A stretch of 64,000 nucleotides of DNA from Christiangramia portivictoriae DSM 23547 (GCF_000423045.1 NZ_KE383972.1:329670-393669), one strand, 5' to 3'. Counted from the first letter of the stretch, positions 44,006 to 53,824 are shown. Translations and numbers: made by a program. Notes: generated from the letters alone by a model not told the origin.

Positions 44006-44013
44006 CAAACTTA
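44006..44013 (-). promoter_or_regulatory. Predicted -7 box of the DUF4402-2 gene
   Basis: CAAACTTA on the plus strand reads TAAGTTTG on the minus strand, an exact -7 match, 60 bp before the start codon. It separates DUF4402-2 from DUF4402-1. No -33 TTG seen. Confidence 0.45.
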
Positions 44014-44146
44014 TTCGTTAAAGAGGTGATAATAGTCGATGAGTGGCAATTTACTGTCGACGAATGGAAGATATGACATGTATGGTCTGACAGAAGGGAA
44101 ATTTAATCGTTGAAATAGTATTGTAAGCTTTAGCCTACAAGGTGTA

Positions 44147-44653
44147 TTAGTTATAGCTTACCACTACAGCTATAGGTGTAGTGGTACTGTATATGCCCGG
44201 GTCCAGACCTGGTTCCAATTCCAGAGTAGCCCCAACTTTGATTGTTTGAGAGTCTTGATTTAAGGTATTGGCTTCAACTTCCGTCTTAAAATCCTTTAGT
44301 GTAATTTCTGTAGCTCCATTACTGAGTTTAATGTTTTGTTCTGGAATCTGAACGCTGTAGGCATATCCATTCTGGCCGCTAACTTGCAGATTTGCAGCAG
44401 TTGCACTTTGAGAATCTTTTAAGATCGCTCCTCCGCTAGCCGTACGGCTATTATCCGTATTTAACGTTACCTGACCACCATGCTGAGCATCCACATCCGC
44501 GAAATTCATATTAGTAGTGGTTTGCAAAGCTATTGGTTGAACGATATTTACAGAAGCAGTAAATGTGGCGGTGGCGCTTGTTTGTGCCATGGAAATATTT
44601 AAACTAAATAAAAGTATGATACTAAATAACCCTGTGTATAATGTATTTTTCAT
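44147..44653 (-). CDS. DUF4402 pilin-like protein 1
   Basis: A 168-residue secreted protein with a signal peptide (1-23) and one DUF4402 domain: VQPIALQTTTNMNFADVDAQ, NSRTASGGAIL, IKVGATLELEPGLDPGIYS and a final AVVVSYN. Penultimate tyrosine present. It is the first (most upstream) gene of the locus, with 200 bp before the next one. It could be another shaft or minor subunit. Confidence 0.8.
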   Translation of the reverse strand: MKNTLYTGLFSIILLFSLNISMAQTSATATFTASVNIVQPIALQTTTNMNFADVDAQHGGQVTLNTDNSRTASGGAILKDSQSATAANLQVSGQNGYAYSVQIPEQNIKLSNGATEITLKDFKTEVEANTLNQDSQTIKVGATLELEPGLDPGIYSTTTPIAVVVSYN

Positions 44654-44804
44654 ACTTCAAATATAGATAAAGAGCAGATTACATCGACGAAATACATGAA
44701 AGGATCGACAAACGACATTCAACTTTAACATTACATTAACGTTTTAAAGACAAAGTATTAATTTTTTTAATAAGAAATGGCAGTTAGTCATAAAGGCTGA
44801 AAAT

Positions 44805-44830
44805 AAAAAAGCCGCTGTTGAATGGCGGCT
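44805..44830 (-). terminator. Terminator of the small acidic-basic protein gene
   Basis: On the minus strand AGCCGC/GCGGCT with a nine-base loop is followed by a run of T residues, 30 bp after the stop codon of the 96-residue protein gene. Confidence 0.7.
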
Positions 44831-44859
44831 TTGTTTAGTATTACCAGTTTATGAATTGG

Positions 44860-45150
44860 TTAATTAGCATCTGAAGCTCCTTTTTGGTTATACTGCATAT
44901 TTTCTTCATCTACTAATTCCGTTTTATTTTTAGCTCTGGCATCATTACTTGCTGGTATATCAAGTTCATCTGGAGTAAAATCCACATCTTGCCTATTGCT
45001 TAAATCCTTATCCTGGCCTTCATTCAGGCTTCTACCTTTTTCGTGTAGAACCTGCTTATCCTGTTTGGTTACTTCAGGATTATAAGGTATTTCCTTTTTA
45101 TCTTCACTAATCAATTTCGCGCTCTTGCTTTCTGTTTTAATCTTTTTCAT
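44860..45150 (-). CDS. Hypothetical small hydrophilic protein
   Basis: A 96-residue, highly charged protein (Lys, Asp, Glu, Asn, Gln-rich; no Cys or Trp). It has no signal peptide or membrane helix and looks intrinsically disordered. Short segments such as VTKQDKQVLHEKGRSLNEG and VDFTPDELDIPASNDARAKN resemble small stress-linked proteins of flavobacteria, but I do not recognise the family with certainty. It has its own terminator and lies between the surface locus and the OmpA gene. Confidence 0.6.
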   Translation of the reverse strand: MKKIKTESKSAKLISEDKKEIPYNPEVTKQDKQVLHEKGRSLNEGQDKDLSNRQDVDFTPDELDIPASNDARAKNKTELVDEENMQYNQKGASDAN

Positions 45151-45226
45151 AATTTCTATTTTTATGAATATACTAAATGCAAAAGGTTGAATGCGTCAAG
45201 AGGAAGTTAATCTGTAGTTAAGGTAA

Positions 45227-45254
45227 ATAAAAAAGAGAGCCGTAAGCTCTCTTT
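45227..45254 (-). terminator. Terminator of the OmpA-family gene
   Basis: AAAGAGAGC/GCTCTCTTT, a 9-bp stem with loop CGTAA; minus-strand T run follows. It begins 23 bp after the stop codon. Confidence 0.8.
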
Positions 45255-45276
45255 AATATATATAAGTGTTTTAAAC

Positions 45277-46125
45277 TTATTCAGCGTCTGCCATACTACC
45301 TTCAGATTCGAGCATTGCGAAAAATTTATCCAGATTAGGAATGATCACGATTCTCGTTCTTCTGTTCTTTGCCATATTCTCCTTATTAGTGTTATCCACT
45401 AGTGGCTGATAGCTGCTTCTTCCTGCTGCAATTAGTTTGGAAGGCTCGACATTATATTTATCCTGCAGAATTCTAACAATAGAAGTAGCTCTTCGAACAC
45501 TCAAGTCCCAGTTATCCTGAAGATACGATTCTTTAACCATGGTTCTGTCATCAGTATGACCTTCGATCATCACTTCCATTGCTGGTTCACTATTAATTAC
45601 TTCAGCAAGTTTTTTGAGTAACGGTTGAGCTTCCTTCGTCACTCTGTAACTTCCGCTTCCAAAAAGTAGTTTATCTGATACATTGATCATCACGACAGTT
45701 TCGTCAACATTGATATCGATATCGTCTGCATCAGCACCTTCCGAGATATTCTGTTTAAGATTATAAGAAACTGCGAGGTTGATACTATCTTCTAAGGTTT
45801 CAGCACCTTTAACCTTTTCAGGGTCCATCTTGGCGATGGTAGATTTCATTTTCTCTTTTGTCTTTTTGGACATTACAGTGAGATCATTCATTTCCATCAT
45901 TCCCTCATTCTCTGTTCTAAGAGAATTGATCTTTGCATTATAATCGGCAACACGCTCTTCAATGCGTGCATATTTTTCTTCAATTTCTTCTTTTTCAACC
46001 TGAGTCTTTTGAAGTGTACTTCTGGTGTCATTTAGTTCACCTTCCAAGGCCACATACTTCTTTTTCGATACACAGGATGTTAACAAACCTGCGGTTAATA
46101 CAGTAGCTGTAATTACTCTTCTCAT
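45277..46125 (-). CDS. OmpA-family peptidoglycan-binding lipoprotein
   Basis: A 282-residue lipoprotein: lipobox LLTSC with the acylated Cys at about 18, a coiled-coil part at about 25-75 (LEGELNDTRSTLQKTQVEKEE split as LEGELNDTRSTL and KTQVEKEEIEEKY), then an OmpA C-terminal domain (about 145-270). The peptidoglycan-binding part is visible in MIEGHTDDRTM, WDLSVRRATSIVRIL and AAGRSSYQPLV, and ends NRRTRIVIIPNLD. It should tie the outer membrane to the wall. It stands divergent from tamB. Confidence 0.9.
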   Translation of the reverse strand: MRRVITATVLTAGLLTSCVSKKKYVALEGELNDTRSTLQKTQVEKEEIEEKYARIEERVADYNAKINSLRTENEGMMEMNDLTVMSKKTKEKMKSTIAKMDPEKVKGAETLEDSINLAVSYNLKQNISEGADADDIDINVDETVVMINVSDKLLFGSGSYRVTKEAQPLLKKLAEVINSEPAMEVMIEGHTDDRTMVKESYLQDNWDLSVRRATSIVRILQDKYNVEPSKLIAAGRSSYQPLVDNTNKENMAKNRRTRIVIIPNLDKFFAMLESEGSMADAE

Positions 46126-46530
46126 AATTTAGTTCTTAGTTTTCTGTTATGCTATCCCTGAATGCTAGAATAGTGCCAATAGAATTCGGTTAAGCAAACG
46201 GTTGCCCTGTATTTTGGATTGATCCAACCAATCACAATATTTACAAGTGCCTTAAAAACAGGGTTCTAACGTATTTTTTCGGCGATCAATTGAATTCAAG
46301 TTAATCTCAATTTCTTTAAAAAGCATTAAGTTATCTTTTTATAAAATGTGTAGATAAAGAAGCATGACTGTTGAAAAATTCTACAAATTCAAATTCTGAA
46401 ATCCTCTATTTTGAGCCTACATTCATGAGGCTAACTATATATTTAACACAAGTTTATTAGTAAACTCGCAGCTATAAGTTCGCCATCATATATCTAAACG
46501 ATAACTTTGGAAACTTCTAAAATTTATTTT
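46126..46530. other. 405-bp gap between the divergent ompA-like gene and tamB
   Basis: AT-rich, without an open frame that looks coding. Besides the tamB -7 box at 46502-46509 it holds only short weak hairpins (for example AGCCT/AGGCT at 46414-46432). The promoter of the OmpA-family gene must lie here, but no exact -7 match was found on the minus strand. Confidence 0.5.
46502..46509 (+). promoter_or_regulatory. Predicted -7 box of tamB
   Basis: TAACTTTG, an exact TAnnTTTG match. It overlaps the first possible TTG start (46507), so translation more likely starts at the TTG at 46531. The -33 position reads TTC. Confidence 0.5.
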
Positions 46531-49500
46531 TTGAGCACAGCCAAAGCACGCTTTTTCAAGATTTTAAAAATTCTGGGGAAAATACTCCTGAGCATCCTTA
46601 TTCTACTTGTTCTAATACTCCTTTTTATAAGAAGTCCCTGGGGACAGAATATTATCAAGGATAAATTTATAAGCTCGATCGAAGAGAAGAGTGGTGCACA
46701 GATAGATCTGGAGAGAATTTTTGTACAGTTCAACGGGAATATTGAAGTCGACAATTTATATATCGAACATCCCGCGGGAGATACCATCATATATAGTGAA
46801 CATATTACGGCGAATATTCCTTTCATGCCTCTAATTAAAGGTGAAGGATTCAGTCTCAAAGCTTTGGAGGCTCGCCGTGTTCGTGCTAATATTATTCGGG
46901 AAGATTCTATTACGGGGTTTAATTATGAAGTTCTCATGAAGGCCTTTGCTTCAGATACTACTCAAACTGCAACCACCGCGACAGATACGACCAGTTCAGG
47001 CATGCAGATATCTCTTGGAGAATTTGATCTGAAAAATTTTGACGTGGATTATGTAGATAAGGTGAGCGGTATTGATACCAAGGCAAAATTTGAAGAACTA
47101 CAGCTCTCCTTTGCTGAAACAGATCTTACGAACATGGCTTTTGTTGTTGAAGACGCTATCCTGAATAATGCCCGCGTAACCTATAACCAAACGAAACCTT
47201 TTCCACCTTCGGAAGGTGAATCCAGTCCCGCCCCGATTTTTGAAGTACAAAAATTAAATTTCAATAATGTCCAGGCGATATACAATTCCAGTCCCGATTC
47301 GATTTCAGCTGAACTGAAGATTAATGTGCTGGAAACAAGTGCATCCAATTTCAACCTGCAGGATAGTATCATTTCTTCTGAATTGCTAAAACTTCATAAT
47401 TCAGATATCATTCTGGAACTACAGCAGCAAAAATCCTCAGTAGCAAAGGATCAACAGAAAAGTACTGCCGAAAATTTTTCGTGGCCAGACTGGAAGATCA
47501 ATATTGATAAAATCGACCTTTCCAATAATAATATCCTGTATCGTGTAAACGGTGCACAGGTAAAGCCTGGAACCTTTAATCCTGATGTTCTGGATATTCA
47601 GGATTTTGACTTGCAGGCTTCTCAAATTTCATACGCCCCAGAAAACGCGAGTTTAAATATTTCTGAATTTAATTTTACTGAAGCATCTGGAATTAAGGTA
47701 GATCAATTTAATCTCCAGGCAGAACTTACCAGCGATCATATAAGGCTTACAGATATAGTCTTCGACGGAATTGGAAACAGCTTGAATGGTAACCTAGAAA
47801 TCAGTTACAATGATTTGGATGCTTTTCTGCAAGATCCTGGAAATGCTAATCTGCAGGCTGAACTTTCCAATATTAATATGAACCTGGATGAGTTTTTCAG
47901 ATTTCAGCCAGAGTTTCGAGAAAATCAGTATTTAAAGAATCTCGCAAAATCTCCGGTTAAAGGAAATTTGTCCATTAGTGGTAAAGTGGATAATCTAAAC
48001 CTGTCTAAACTTAATCTTCGTTGGAGAAATACCACTATACAGGGTAGCGGCAGCATAGTCAATGCACAGGATCCGGAAAATCTCAGCTTTAATCTGCCTA
48101 ATGTACGACTTTCATCTACCCGCAAGGATCTCCAGAATTTTGTAAGTGAAGCCGATCTTGGAATGCAAATTCCCGAAAAGATTAGCATTAATGGAAGTTT
48201 TAAGGGTGATATGGAGCAGGTAAGGACTGCAGCCAAGATCGCGACTTCAGATGGTAGTATTGACGTAGATGGGAACTTCGAGTTTGGTGACAAGATTGCC
48301 TTTGACGCAGAGGTTCAGGGTGACGGGATCTCTCTGGGAAGACTGCTTCAAAATGATGCACTTGGTGATCTAAAAATAGACATTAAACTTACCGGAAGTG
48401 GTAATTCTGTGGCAGATCTTAATGCCAATCTTGATTCTACAATAGAGAGTTTTACCTATAATGGTTATGAGTTCAGGCAAATCGATTTAAATGGAGAGCT
48501 CAGGAACGGAAAAGGACCTGTTAATTTAGTATACCAGGATGCAAACCTGGATATGGAAGCACAACTGGATGTTGCCCTGGATTCGGTTTCTCCACGAGTT
48601 GATTTCAGTTTATATCTTGATGGTGCAGATCTTGAGGCTCTAGGGATTACCCAAAAGACTATCAAAGCAGCGTTTGAACTACAGGGATGGTTCGAAGGAA
48701 ATTCTTCAGAATACGAACTTGAAGCTGAAATCATCGACGGTGTGGCGGTTTATAACAATAAGGCATATTTACTTGGCAGTTTTTCTGCAGATGCTTTTGT
48801 AAGACAGGATACCACTTCCGTAGACATTAATAACAGGATCCTGAACCTTGACCTTCAGTCCAATGCCAGTCCTGCAGCGTTTTCAGCAGCCATAGATCGA
48901 CACTTTAAAAGATACATCACAGAAAATTACCAGGAAGATTCTATTTTCAATCCTGTTAATATGAAGATGAATGCGAAGATTAGCGAAGCGCCTATTCTAA
49001 CAGAGGTTTTTCTTCTTAATCTTCAAAAACTTGATACCTTAACGATCGATGTGGACTTTGCAGAATCTGAAAGAAGATTGGATGCCAATGTCGATGTGCC
49101 ATTCGTAAATTATTTCAATAGCGAGATCGATAGCCTGAAACTTGATATTAAATCGAATCCACAGGATCTTAAATTTGAATTCGCATTCAAGGAGCTCAAT
49201 ACCGGTCCGCTGGCTATCAAGCGTACCATATTTGGAGGTGATGTGCAAAACAGAAAACTGAACCTTGAATTTACTTCTCTTTATGACACCACCCGGGTCG
49301 TACACGCAACATCACAATTGAACTTTCAGGGTGATACGTTACAATTTCATATAGATAATAAGGACCTTGTTTTAAATGGGAACCCATGGCAGATCGAGAA
49401 TTCGAATATGCTAAGCTTTGATACGGGTTACCTGAATTTCCAGAACTTTAGATTGTTTAGAGAAGATCAGGAAATGCGCATAAGCAACGATAAACCCGGT

Positions 49501-51561
49501 GTTGAAAAAGAACACCTGAGCCTTGACTTTAAAAACTTTAAGTTAGCTGCACTGTTAAGTTATCTGAATCCTGAAGAGAAGCTCGCACAGGGTCAGGTGA
49601 ATGGAAATATAGTATATGAAGAACCTTTTGGAGAAACCGGTATCCTGGCAGATATGGAGATTAATAAACTATCTATGCTAGGTGTGGATATGGGAACTCT
49701 AAGTTTACAGGGGAATTCTTCTGGATTTAGTCAGTACGATTTCGAAATGGCGATGAAAGGTGGAGAAATCGATCTGGATCTTACCGGATCCTATATTGCG
49801 GCTGAGCCTTCAGCAAAGCTGGATCTAAATTTGGATTTGAACGAGGTGCGCATGACTGCTCTCGAAGGCTTTTCCCAGGGAGAGATCAAAAACGCTGATG
49901 GCAGTTTTAGTGGGAAATTTAAACTTAATGGCACTTTACTGGAACCGGTTTATGAAGGCAACTTACAGTTTGATTCAGCTTCCTTCAATATCGCGATGCT
50001 GGACTCTCAATTTACTTTGCCAAATGAACAACTCAATCTGGATAATCAAGGGGTATATTTCGATAATTTTGAGATCGTTGATGCTGAAAGCAACTCCATC
50101 GTGGTTAACGGTGAAATTACCACTCCAAGTTTCCTAAACCCAGGATTTGATCTTGATGTACAGGCAGAAAACTTTAAGCTCATCAATTCTACGGAAGAGG
50201 ATAATGATCTGTTCTACGGAACTGCTGTCGTGGATGTAGACGCGCAAATCAAAGGTGATCTTACCTTACCAAAGGTGACGATGAATGTAGATGTGCGAAA
50301 AAGTACAGATCTTACCTATGTAGTACCGGAAACCGAACTTCAAATGAAAGAAAGGGATGGTATCGTCATATTCGTAAATAAAGAAACCCCCGACGATATC
50401 CTGACTGAAACCGAAGAAGAAAGCTACGTGGTTTCAGGCTATGACATTTTCGCAAGGTTAACGGTAAATGAAGGAGCAAAGTTCAATGTGATCATTAACC
50501 AGGAAACTGGTGATATTTTCCAGGTTCAGGGAGAAGGAGATCTTATCTTCAATATGTATCCTAATGGCAGAACTGCCCTTACGGGAATTTATAACATTAA
50601 TGATGGTTACTATGAGATGAGTCTCTATAACCTTGTGAAAAGAAGATTTGATATAGCCGATGGGAGTCGTGTTTCCTGGGCAGGTGATCCCTTTGATGCA
50701 CAGTTGGACGTTAGAGCCATTTACCGTGTAGAAACGGCCGCTTCAGGATTGCTGTCCTCAAGTTTGACCGCTGTAGATCCAGAGCAGGAAGGAATGTATC
50801 GACAGGAACTGCCTTTCTTGGTTTATTTAAACGTAGACGGAGATCTAATGGCCCCAAAAATTTCCTTTGGATTAGACATGCCAGAAGATGAACGTGGCGC
50901 CATTAGCGGAAGCGTATATAACAGGGTTCAGCAATTGAACAACCAGGAACAGGAATTGAACAAACAGGTATTCTCATTGCTGGTCCTCAACCGGTTCTTT
51001 CCAGAGGGCGGTAGTACAGGTGCAGGTGGTGGTACGATGGACGTAGCCAGAGATAACCTAAACAGTGCCTTATCAGACCAGTTAAACATGTTATCAAGCA
51101 AAGTACTTGGAAACAGTGGACTACAATTAAATTTTAATCTTGATAGTTATACAGATTATCAGGGAGATAATGGCCCTCAGGATCGTACTCAGTTGGGTAT
51201 TAGTGCTCAAAAAGCATTCCTGGAAGACAGGTTGATCGTAGAAGTGGGAAGTGCCGTGGATATTCAGGGTGGAAATCAGGCAGGGCATGAGGCAAGCCCG
51301 GTCATTGGAAATGTTAGTATTTCCTATCTTCTTGATGAAAGTGGTATCTGGAGATTAAAAGGTTTCAGTAGAAGTCAGTACGAAAATGTGATCGATGGGC
51401 AGTTGGTAGTGAGCGGTATATCCTTGATTTTTACCAAAGAATTCAACAAGTTCAAGAATATGTTTGAAAAGGCGGTGATGGAAGAAGTAAAGAAGGAAAA
51501 GAAAGAACCTGCAGACACAGAAAGTTCAGAAGGTACAGAAAGCACGGAAGATGAAAATTAG
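46531..51561 (+). CDS. tamB: TamB-like translocation and assembly module protein
   Basis: A very large protein (about 1676 residues) with one N-terminal membrane helix (FKILKILGKILLSILILLV region) and a long repetitive beta-rich part built like a periplasm-spanning groove. The C-terminal part is the TamB/DUF490 domain (NINDGYYEMSLYNLVKRRFDIADGSRVSWAGDPFDAQLDV, here cited only in part: INDGYYEMSLYN and DAQLDVRAIY), ending with a Lys/Glu-rich tail. It carries lipids and helps in outer-membrane protein assembly. An in-frame stop at 46495 and the absence of a nearby ATG force a TTG start. Its end overlaps the tamL start by 11 bp. Confidence 0.88.
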   Translation: MSTAKARFFKILKILGKILLSILILLVLILLFIRSPWGQNIIKDKFISSIEEKSGAQIDLERIFVQFNGNIEVDNLYIEHPAGDTIIYSEHITANIPFMPLIKGEGFSLKALEARRVRANIIREDSITGFNYEVLMKAFASDTTQTATTATDTTSSGMQISLGEFDLKNFDVDYVDKVSGIDTKAKFEELQLSFAETDLTNMAFVVEDAILNNARVTYNQTKPFPPSEGESSPAPIFEVQKLNFNNVQAIYNSSPDSISAELKINVLETSASNFNLQDSIISSELLKLHNSDIILELQQQKSSVAKDQQKSTAENFSWPDWKINIDKIDLSNNNILYRVNGAQVKPGTFNPDVLDIQDFDLQASQISYAPENASLNISEFNFTEASGIKVDQFNLQAELTSDHIRLTDIVFDGIGNSLNGNLEISYNDLDAFLQDPGNANLQAELSNINMNLDEFFRFQPEFRENQYLKNLAKSPVKGNLSISGKVDNLNLSKLNLRWRNTTIQGSGSIVNAQDPENLSFNLPNVRLSSTRKDLQNFVSEADLGMQIPEKISINGSFKGDMEQVRTAAKIATSDGSIDVDGNFEFGDKIAFDAEVQGDGISLGRLLQNDALGDLKIDIKLTGSGNSVADLNANLDSTIESFTYNGYEFRQIDLNGELRNGKGPVNLVYQDANLDMEAQLDVALDSVSPRVDFSLYLDGADLEALGITQKTIKAAFELQGWFEGNSSEYELEAEIIDGVAVYNNKAYLLGSFSADAFVRQDTTSVDINNRILNLDLQSNASPAAFSAAIDRHFKRYITENYQEDSIFNPVNMKMNAKISEAPILTEVFLLNLQKLDTLTIDVDFAESERRLDANVDVPFVNYFNSEIDSLKLDIKSNPQDLKFEFAFKELNTGPLAIKRTIFGGDVQNRKLNLEFTSLYDTTRVVHATSQLNFQGDTLQFHIDNKDLVLNGNPWQIENSNMLSFDTGYLNFQNFRLFREDQEMRISNDKPGVEKEHLSLDFKNFKLAALLSYLNPEEKLAQGQVNGNIVYEEPFGETGILADMEINKLSMLGVDMGTLSLQGNSSGFSQYDFEMAMKGGEIDLDLTGSYIAAEPSAKLDLNLDLNEVRMTALEGFSQGEIKNADGSFSGKFKLNGTLLEPVYEGNLQFDSASFNIAMLDSQFTLPNEQLNLDNQGVYFDNFEIVDAESNSIVVNGEITTPSFLNPGFDLDVQAENFKLINSTEEDNDLFYGTAVVDVDAQIKGDLTLPKVTMNVDVRKSTDLTYVVPETELQMKERDGIVIFVNKETPDDILTETEEESYVVSGYDIFARLTVNEGAKFNVIINQETGDIFQVQGEGDLIFNMYPNGRTALTGIYNINDGYYEMSLYNLVKRRFDIADGSRVSWAGDPFDAQLDVRAIYRVETAASGLLSSSLTAVDPEQEGMYRQELPFLVYLNVDGDLMAPKISFGLDMPEDERGAISGSVYNRVQQLNNQEQELNKQVFSLLVLNRFFPEGGSTGAGGGTMDVARDNLNSALSDQLNMLSSKVLGNSGLQLNFNLDSYTDYQGDNGPQDRTQLGISAQKAFLEDRLIVEVGSAVDIQGGNQAGHEASPVIGNVSISYLLDESGIWRLKGFSRSQYENVIDGQLVVSGISLIFTKEFNKFKNMFEKAVMEEVKKEKKEPADTESSEGTESTEDEN

Positions 51562-53824
51562 AATTTCAGTAATTATAATAATAGCTGTAGCACTGTTCCA
51601 GTCCTGCAGCGTGGAAAAATTTATCCCGGAAGAAGAATTGCTCTATACGGGGTCTAGCATTCAAATCGAATCTGATACCGTAATAAAGGAGAAACCAGAA
51701 CTAAAAGCTGAATTGCAAAGTGTTCTAAGGCCAAAACCTAATGCGCAGATCCTGGGTATGAGACCGGGACTCTATTTTCATTATAAAGCACAACGTGAAA
51801 AGCCGGGCTTCATCAATAAATTTTTAAATAAAAAAATAGGGGAGGAGCCGGTTTACTTATCTGATGTAGATCTGGAAAACACCGAAGATCTGCTTCTAAA
51901 CAGATTGGAAAACAGGGGCTTCTTTTATTCAAATGTTACTTCAGAAGAAATGAAGAATGAAGATGCGAAAACAGCATCTGTGAATTATGATCTCAACGTA
52001 CCAGAGCCTTATACGATGGCTACCTATCAGCTCGACAATGATACGCTACGAGTGTATAATGAGATCAAAGGCAATCTGGATAAAACGCTTCTGGGTGAAG
52101 GGATGAGATTTGACCTTCCAAAATTAAAACTGGAAAGGGAACGCATCGATCTTTTTCTGAAAGGGGAAGGTTATTACAACTTCAACCCAGGATTTTTAAT
52201 TTTTGAAGCAGATACCAACCAGTATGACAGGAAAAAATTTGATTTATTTTTAAGACTAAAAAAAGATGTCCCTGCAAAATCTGTTATTCCATACAGGATT
52301 TCAAATGTAAATGTTTACGCAAATTATAATGTGGATGAAGACAGCGTTACCAACAATTTCAAACGATTCGAGGATAAGAATTACTTTCAGGATGAATTGT
52401 TCTTTAGACCAAAATATCTGGATCCTTATTTGTTAATAGAAACGGGTGATAATTTTAGCCCTGAAGCGTCCAGGGCAACCAGTAGGAGATTGGGAACTAT
52501 AGGTTCTTATAAGTTTGTAAATATTAGGTACGATGAAGTTGATACTCTGGCTACAGATAGCATTGGCCTATTAGAAGCGAACATTTTCCTATCACCTTTA
52601 AAAAAGCGAGCGATAAAAGCAGAGCTGCAGGCCCTGACTAAATCCAACAATTTTGCTGGTCCGCATCTTGGAGTTACCTTTTCTAACAGAAACCTGTTCA
52701 AAGGTGGTGAACGTTTGGATATTTCAGCCAATTTTGGATATGAGGTTCAGCTTGGAGACGGAGGTATCCCGGGAAGAAATTCATTAAATTTCGCTCTTAG
52801 CAATGATTTAATTGTACCAAGACTTTTATTCCCAGTAGAATTTAATAACAACTTTTTTAAATATGACATTCCAAAAACCAGGATAAGCCTGGGAGGGGAC
52901 TATTTAAAGAGAGCACAGTTATTTACTCTTACCAGCTTAAATGCTGCTTTTGGCTATTTCTGGAATGCTAACAGGTATGTTACACATGAATTGAATCCCA
53001 TAGATCTTAATTTTGTAAGATTAGGGAATGAAAGCGAGGAGTTTTTAGAGATCTTGGACGAAAATCCGTTACTGAGAAGCAGTTTTGACCAGGAATTTAT
53101 TGCAGGTCTAACTTATTCCTTCACCTACAATGGAATGATAGATTCTAATAAAAAACATGTGTTCTTTCTAAATTCCAATTTTGATATCGCTGGAAATACC
53201 ATGAGTCTTATTGGCTCTGAAAACGAGCAGGGAAAAGATGAAGTTTTTGGGCTGGATTATGCACAGTACGCAAAACTGGATATGGATTTTCGCTATCATC
53301 TAAGATTTGAAAATCAGAGTTTAATAGCAACCAGATTGTTTAGTGGCTATGGAATCCCATATGGTAATTCTGATGTGATGCCTTTTAGCAAACAGTACTT
53401 TTCAGGTGGGCCTTATAGTGTTCGCGCCTTTAGAACCAGGTCTCTTGGTCCAGGGACATTCCAGGGAGCAGAAGATACCGAACAGTATCGTGACCAGTCT
53501 GGTAACATCAGGATCGAGGCAAATGCTGAATACAGGTTTCCAATCGTCACTTACTTAAACGGGGCATTTTTTATAGATGCCGGGAACGTCTGGAATAGCA
53601 AGTCCCAGGAAGAAACTGGCTTTGAAAATGGTCAGTTCCAGTCAGATTTTATAAATGAACTGGGAATTGGTGCAGGTGCAGGTCTGAGAATCGATATACA
53701 AAGTTTTGTGATAAGATTTGATCTTGCTTTTCCAATGCATGATCCAAACAAGCCACAGGGTGAAAGATGGGTAAATGATTTTGGCAGTCCGGTGTTTAAT
53801 TTTGCGATTGGTTATCCATTCTAG
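51551..53824 (+). CDS. TamL-like lipoprotein of the Omp85/BamA family
   Basis: A 757-residue protein with a lipobox (FQSC at about 16-19) in place of a plain signal. POTRA-like domains fill about 30-350, and a 16-strand Omp85 beta-barrel the remainder, with FSGGPYSVRAFRTRSLGPG (the conserved barrel-sealing VRGF-like motif, here VRAF) and a final strand ending FNFAIGYPF. The lipoprotein form of TamA in Bacteroidota is called TamL, and it partners TamB. The 11-bp overlap with tamB shows coupled production. The 3' end overlaps the upp stop by 4 bp. Confidence 0.9.
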   Translation: MKIRISVIIIIAVALFQSCSVEKFIPEEELLYTGSSIQIESDTVIKEKPELKAELQSVLRPKPNAQILGMRPGLYFHYKAQREKPGFINKFLNKKIGEEPVYLSDVDLENTEDLLLNRLENRGFFYSNVTSEEMKNEDAKTASVNYDLNVPEPYTMATYQLDNDTLRVYNEIKGNLDKTLLGEGMRFDLPKLKLERERIDLFLKGEGYYNFNPGFLIFEADTNQYDRKKFDLFLRLKKDVPAKSVIPYRISNVNVYANYNVDEDSVTNNFKRFEDKNYFQDELFFRPKYLDPYLLIETGDNFSPEASRATSRRLGTIGSYKFVNIRYDEVDTLATDSIGLLEANIFLSPLKKRAIKAELQALTKSNNFAGPHLGVTFSNRNLFKGGERLDISANFGYEVQLGDGGIPGRNSLNFALSNDLIVPRLLFPVEFNNNFFKYDIPKTRISLGGDYLKRAQLFTLTSLNAAFGYFWNANRYVTHELNPIDLNFVRLGNESEEFLEILDENPLLRSSFDQEFIAGLTYSFTYNGMIDSNKKHVFFLNSNFDIAGNTMSLIGSENEQGKDEVFGLDYAQYAKLDMDFRYHLRFENQSLIATRLFSGYGIPYGNSDVMPFSKQYFSGGPYSVRAFRTRSLGPGTFQGAEDTEQYRDQSGNIRIEANAEYRFPIVTYLNGAFFIDAGNVWNSKSQEETGFENGQFQSDFINELGIGAGAGLRIDIQSFVIRFDLAFPMHDPNKPQGERWVNDFGSPVFNFAIGYPF

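Noticed and set aside
44658-44665. -7-like box (minus-strand TATATTTG) directly before DUF4402-1
   Set aside because: It lies only 5 bp from the start codon, so it would need leaderless translation; no -33 box, so it is not listed.
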